This document shows positions 59,777 to 64,000 of a stretch of 64,000 nucleotides of DNA, one piece after another (the first letter of the stretch is position 1; each line of letters begins with the position of its first letter). Under the pieces are notes generated by a model, which saw nothing but the letters and a program-made list of their open reading frames with translations, was not told the DNA's origin and made no database searches. Origin of the DNA: Stenopsyche tienmushanensis (Eukaryota > Arthropoda > Insecta > Trichoptera > Stenopsychidae); assembly GCA_008973525.1 (NCBI GenBank), contig WACJ01000121.1, forward strand, positions 1 to 64,000, written 5' to 3'. The position numbers and the translations under genes are program-made.

Positions 59777-60646
59777 CACTCAAACCTCTTTTTGTACGAG
59801 TTCGAAGTTATGCGGTTTTATTTAAAGCAATTTTTTTAAATTCCATAAAGAGTAGGTATCGTGGTATTTTGGATAAAATAAGAAACAAATCATTTTATTT
59901 TTATTCTGGTTAAGATTTAAGAAAAAAATGATTTCGTTATTTTTGCATTTTCCAAAATTATCCAATGTTTCGACTTTTAAAAATATATTCTCCGAAGAAA
60001 CTCCAACTACTTACAAAGTTATAGTTATTTTAGTGACGCAGCGACATGGCCGGTCCTACCACAATGAAATCTTTTAACGCATTTTTCTCGAAACCACTTT
60101 TTTCAACACGATTGACATCATATCTCATGTTTTAGTTGATTAATTAACATCAAACTCGGTACGAATCTTTTCTATATAACCCTCTATTATCCCTACCAGA
60201 TATATGCTAAAATGTATTTTACTTTACTATTTAAAAGAAAATTAAAACTGTGAAAAAATAAGATGATTTTTTTTTTATTGTCGCCATTTTGTAATTTTTT
60301 TTTTTTGGGTTAAGAACTATAGTGTCATTTTTACTAATTGTAAATTATATTATTGGAAAGAAAAAATTTACACAAAACAATGATGATATTGATACTGGGT
60401 ATAATATTTCTTCCGAAGAAGAAAGCGATTTTAAATCATATCGAAAATCACAACTAAAATTATCACACATCGATGACAGTTTGTAATTATAATTTTTATC
60501 AACTTTTTTTATGCGATTTTGGATATATTTTATAAAGCTGTTTCAAAGTTAAAAAATCCATGGAACGCAGCTTTACTTTTTCTATGTAGGTTTTAGTTTT
60601 TTTTTGTGCGATTTTCTGCATGTATCGCACAAAAAAGGTTGAAGTG
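59777..60646 (+). mobile_element. Tigger/pogo-like deletion element with TA target duplication
   Basis: Left CACTCAAACCTCTTTTTGTA, right in reverse CACTTCAACCTTTTTTGTGC, flanked by TA (59775-59776 and 60647-60648). The subterminal TTCGAAGTTATGCGGTTTT matches the element at 849-1705, as do TTTATGCGATTTTGG and TTTCTATGTAG near the right end. A 36-codon acidic/serine frame at about 60379-60486 (DTGYNISSEEESDFKSYRKS) may be the transposase C-terminus. Confidence 0.78.
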
Positions 60647-60648
60647 TA

Positions 60649-61961
60649 ATTATAAATTTGTATTTATCAGAAATCATTCAAAGTGTTTCAATCAAATATT
60701 TATAAATTAATTAGAGCTATCGATGTAATAAGCAAGCGTTATAATATGTCATTTATGTATCGACTGTTAATGGATGTGAAATATTTATATGTGAAATTAC
60801 GGCGTTTCAGCTGAAAAAAATAACAGGATGCATTAATGGATTCGGATGAATTTTTAAAATGAAACGCGATTGAGATGTAATGTATTAAATATGCGCCTTT
60901 TATATTGAATTTATTGTGAATATATTTAAGGATTTTATTGAAAAACATATGGATGTTAAAATGAGTTTTGTTTAATAAATAACAATGAGTATTTGATGTT
61001 TAGAAGGCCTTTGAATGTGTAGAGGTAGCATTTATGGCCCACGTAGCGCACGTCCAAAATGACCAGTTTAAGCCATTAAATTTCACTGTCGCCATGTTTC
61101 TACTAATTCAATGATTTTATAGGATTATAAATTATATCATAGACGGTCCAGCATTGACCACATCCAGTTTATTGCCATAATTTGACCAGTCCCGTTGAAG
61201 AACGTGCGCCATAAAACATATTTTATAACGAATTCTGCGCCGTCTAACATTGTCGCTCAAGAAAATTGTAAAGGGTTTGAAAGACGCAACTCTTCGCCAG
61301 TTGCATATTTGACTTAATTTAATTTTGTATACGATTTATAATAAATCTTCTCTGTTAAACAATAATGTGGGGTACGAACGACAAGGCCTTCGTCTTGCCC
61401 GTGTCACGCAATTTGAAATTGAAAACAGTCGTCGAGGAAGAGACTCGAGCAGGTTGTCCATAGATTTATGTGTCTCCAGTTCTCCATGCCATAGAGATTA
61501 CCAGAGGGTCGTGAGGCTTCAACCGAAAAGGTTCCAAGAGTAACAAGTGTGTGCTCAAATATTTATGATGTGCCTCCGAGAGGCCCTCAATCCTCCATAA
61601 CATACGTACATATGCCCAAACATACATCCTAACATACCCAAACTTACGTCATCATTACTCTCCATTTTCAAGCCCTCAAAGTGTGTTTAGAAATGGATAA
61701 TTTAAATATTTAGAAACCATCCCAAATGCTTGATAAAATTGTTATCCAAGTTGAGAACCTAAACAATATGCATCAATAGATTAAGTTAAAATGTAATACT
61801 TCTTTTGAACGATCTATTGAATTGACAAAATAATTATTATGCTCGCGATTGTACATTCGTGAAAATGAACAAGTTCACATATCAAATAATTGCATAGTAT
61901 ACAATTTTTGAATGATATAATATAATTTTGATATTAATACCGGTAATGCCAAAAATATGTG
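60649..61961. other. Gene-free stretch
   Basis: 61010-61560 is GC-richer. The open frame 61325-61543 has no motif and no matched splice sites. Confidence 0.4.
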
Positions 61962-62214
61962 ATTGTATTGATGAATTCTGGAGAAATTTTACCGCCAACA
62001 AGTGTCGAAACAAAGTTGAGTGAGTTGATCCAAGTCTCTCAGCTAATCCATCAATGGAAAGACCTGGATTTGTCTTCACCAAATCTCGCAGAACATCGTT
62101 ATCCAGTGTTTAGGCCTCTCATGACCTGATTCATCCAGCAATGAAAAATTGTCCGATCGAAATCTGACAAACCAAATTCTGCATGTTCATTCGGCAACAC
62201 TGTAATTTCCGTAC
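61962..62214 (-). pseudogene. Mariner transposase N-terminal relic
   Basis: On the minus strand, one frame reads CRIWFVRFRSDNFSLLDESG, then HERPK. After a frameshift it reads DNDVLRDLVKTNPGLSIDGL, then AERLGSTHSTLFRHL. This is the mariner layout: W-F-x-R-F-R-x-G-(D/N)-F-x-L-x-D-E-x-G-x-G-RP, followed by the second helix-turn-helix (L..L...NP..S...LA..L...H.T..RHL). The catalytic domain is missing and no inverted repeats were found. The family assignment is firm, the relic is dead. Confidence 0.8.
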
Positions 62215-62545
62215 AAATCACATATGATTTTACAGGCACTAGTGGCAGGTATACCTTTTTTTGAAAAAAAAAAGGATGAGAGTAAATATCGTATTTTAGT
62301 TTGATTTGTTTCCATTTTGATGGGTTATTTCTGCGAAAATTGTACACGTCCAGATATCAAAACCGTCAGAATAAATGGAATAATGACTGTTTCAAAGCGT
62401 ATAACATAATATAAAAACATTACAAAACAGAAGTACAATAACAGCACGTATTTTTGGCACTATCGATAAAAAGCTGGTGATATAAATCTTCATTAAATTA
62501 AATAGGGTGCTTGATAATTGATTTATTTAAAAGTGAATAAATATA

Positions 62546-63180
62546 CAGGGTGTTTTGCATAAGAACCGATAATTTTTTTTGGAGTTAATGGGGATATTTT
62601 GCTACGTTTCATATATAAACCCTATTTCCTAAGTGTCAGCATTATCGAAATATAATTTTTTCAACATATAGAAAAAAATATCCAAAATTTCACTTTTAAA
62701 CCGTCATAACTTTTTTTTTATCTGTGGACGTAATAGCAATAAGTTTATTTTTGTATTTTGCAATGTATTTTTGATCTAAATACATCATTATTTTATGCAA
62801 TTGGTTTAAAAAAAAAAAGATAGCTCTGAGCTTCCTAAGTCACAAAAATTTGCGAACGAATGAGAAATGTCAACTTCTAAATTATATATAATATGTTTAA
62901 GACGTTTTTATTTTGGTCACACGGTCTGCAGACCTGACACCACTGGATTTCTTTGTCTGGGGATGTGCTCTATTTCGCAACTTGCATAATCTTAAGACCT
63001 GATATGATCTAGGGACGTGCAAAATAATTAACTTACACGACAGAGGTGCCCACAAAATAAATCCTAATCGCTTTCTTTGCAATCGTCACCTTTGCAAAAA
63101 TGAAAGAGAAAATGCTACTTTAGACAACTACAGTTGAAATAAGAAAATGGTATGATGTGTGCATACGAAGCAGAATTCAA
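62546..63180 (+). mobile_element. Tc1/mariner-like element M1, 3'-truncated copy
   Basis: The left end CAGGGTGTTTTGCATAAGAA follows TATA. The next 150 bases match the reversed right end of 34480-35394. The interior has two units of the 64-66 base repeat (about 62920-63020, the second with an internal deletion), then the same C-terminal segment (AAAATGAAAGA-AAATGCTAC, ACAACTACAGTTGAAATAAG). The right end is absent. Confidence 0.72.
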
Positions 63181-64000
63181 TCGTACATTTCATCCAGAAT
63201 TTAAAATAGAATCAATAAATTTATCTTTTAGTATTTTTCTATGGTCTTCATTGTTGTTGAGTTGCGCAATCCTTCTCATTAGGGAGTTTAACCGGTTCCT
63301 GATCTTCGACCTCAATTTGTTCAGTATAAAGCTCTGATTACGGTCAATTGTATTCCATTTAAATATCATAATTGATAACAAGCATTGAATATTTTATTAT
63401 TTATTAACGATGTTAAGATTTATTCTAATTCAAGTCAAATGTTCCATTTAAATTGTATTCATAAGAACATTTATTATAAAAATTATATTTGGTTGTAGAT
63501 TGTATTGTATGTGTATAGCTTTTCTATAAATAATATTGCGATAGGGATTTTCAGAAACATGGATCCTTTTAGCATTTTTGCAGAAACCGATGAGAAAGCG
63601 CGACAATTTATTTTAACAACGCGGATTTGAACCTTGGAATATGATATGCCAGAAGGGGACGCCTTTCCAGCCAAAATGGAATGTCAACATGTCATGTTTA
63701 TTTTGAATCAAATAACTTTTATCTTCTTCGGAAGCCAATCGTCGGTCAAGACTTTTTTTGTACAAAGTGTCTGCTTGTTTACTACGAATATGGAAAAATC
63801 AACACGGCGACGCTCAGTTTCGATGATCATCAATCACTAATATTTGCAGCCGTCTGTACCGGTGTTATGTTAAATTATCTCTGTTGGGGTTTTTATTACG
63901 AATGAACTTATATGGATTACAGACTGGCATACAAACAAACGTGATGCCCGATCACAAAGTTCAATTCGATGGAGCACGCAAACTTCGGCGCCAAATGTGG
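63181..64000 (+). other. Right edge: possible but unproven coding segment
   Basis: Overlapping open frames at 63634-63840 and 63681-63905, and a third open from 63827 to the window end (MNLYGLQTGIQTNVMPDHKV), make this GC-richer region ambiguous. The middle frame ends in a hydrophobic segment (LIFAAVCTGVMLNYLCWGFY) before TGA. I recognise none of them, and only one, if any, can be real. Confidence 0.2.

Overview
This is a piece of an AT-rich animal nuclear genome, by eye about two-thirds A+T. It has spliced exons with GT...AG borders, long introns, many decayed DNA transposons and solo LTRs. I see no bacterial operons, rRNA, intact tRNA or CRISPR array. The transposon mix (mariner, Tc1/IS630-like, Tigger/pogo, piggyBac, and arthropod-type unnamed transposase families) points to an arthropod. 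A copepod such as a sea louse would fit, but the sequence alone cannot prove that.

The only host gene I can support firmly is the 3' half of an acid sphingomyelinase-like phosphodiesterase (SMPDL3 type) on the + strand. It has four exons: 14505-14700, 16520-16632, 22502-22686 and 25274-25508. Splice phases join perfectly (1, 0, 2), giving 242 residues that end in a hydrophobic tail typical of a GPI-anchor signal. The 5' exons with the first metal-binding motifs were not found in 1-14504. They are probably upstream of the window. The introns hold a GC-rich island (19500-20340), a Tc1/mariner-like element (20765-21826), a microsatellite and an antisense transposase remnant (24175-24910).

Region by region: 1-14504 is upstream or 5'-intron DNA with a Tigger/pogo deletion element (849-1705), a perfect 31-bp mariner-type hairpin (4039-4122), a TTAA-flanked element of an unassigned family (5890-6456), a hAT-like end, an AGCTTCGAG-type minisatellite and copies of a dispersed repeat. 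25509-42000 is intergenic. It holds a second TTAA-family copy, two solo LTRs of one family in opposite orientations (28213-28714 and 31870-32276), SINE-like pieces, and several mariner/Tc1 relics. 42000-64000 is also gene-poor. It holds two weak candidate exons (46340-46445 and 56483-56644), a piggyBac deletion derivative with N- and C-terminal transposase remnants (53830-54866), a degraded member of the NESFN-motif transposase family (56945-57550), a second Tigger element (59777-60646), a mariner N-terminal relic (61962-62214) and another Tc1/mariner-like copy (62546-63180).

No multi-gene system is visible. The most unusual material is the unassigned TTAA transposon family and the DNA-level reiteration of a 64-66 bp segment inside the Tc1/mariner-like copies.
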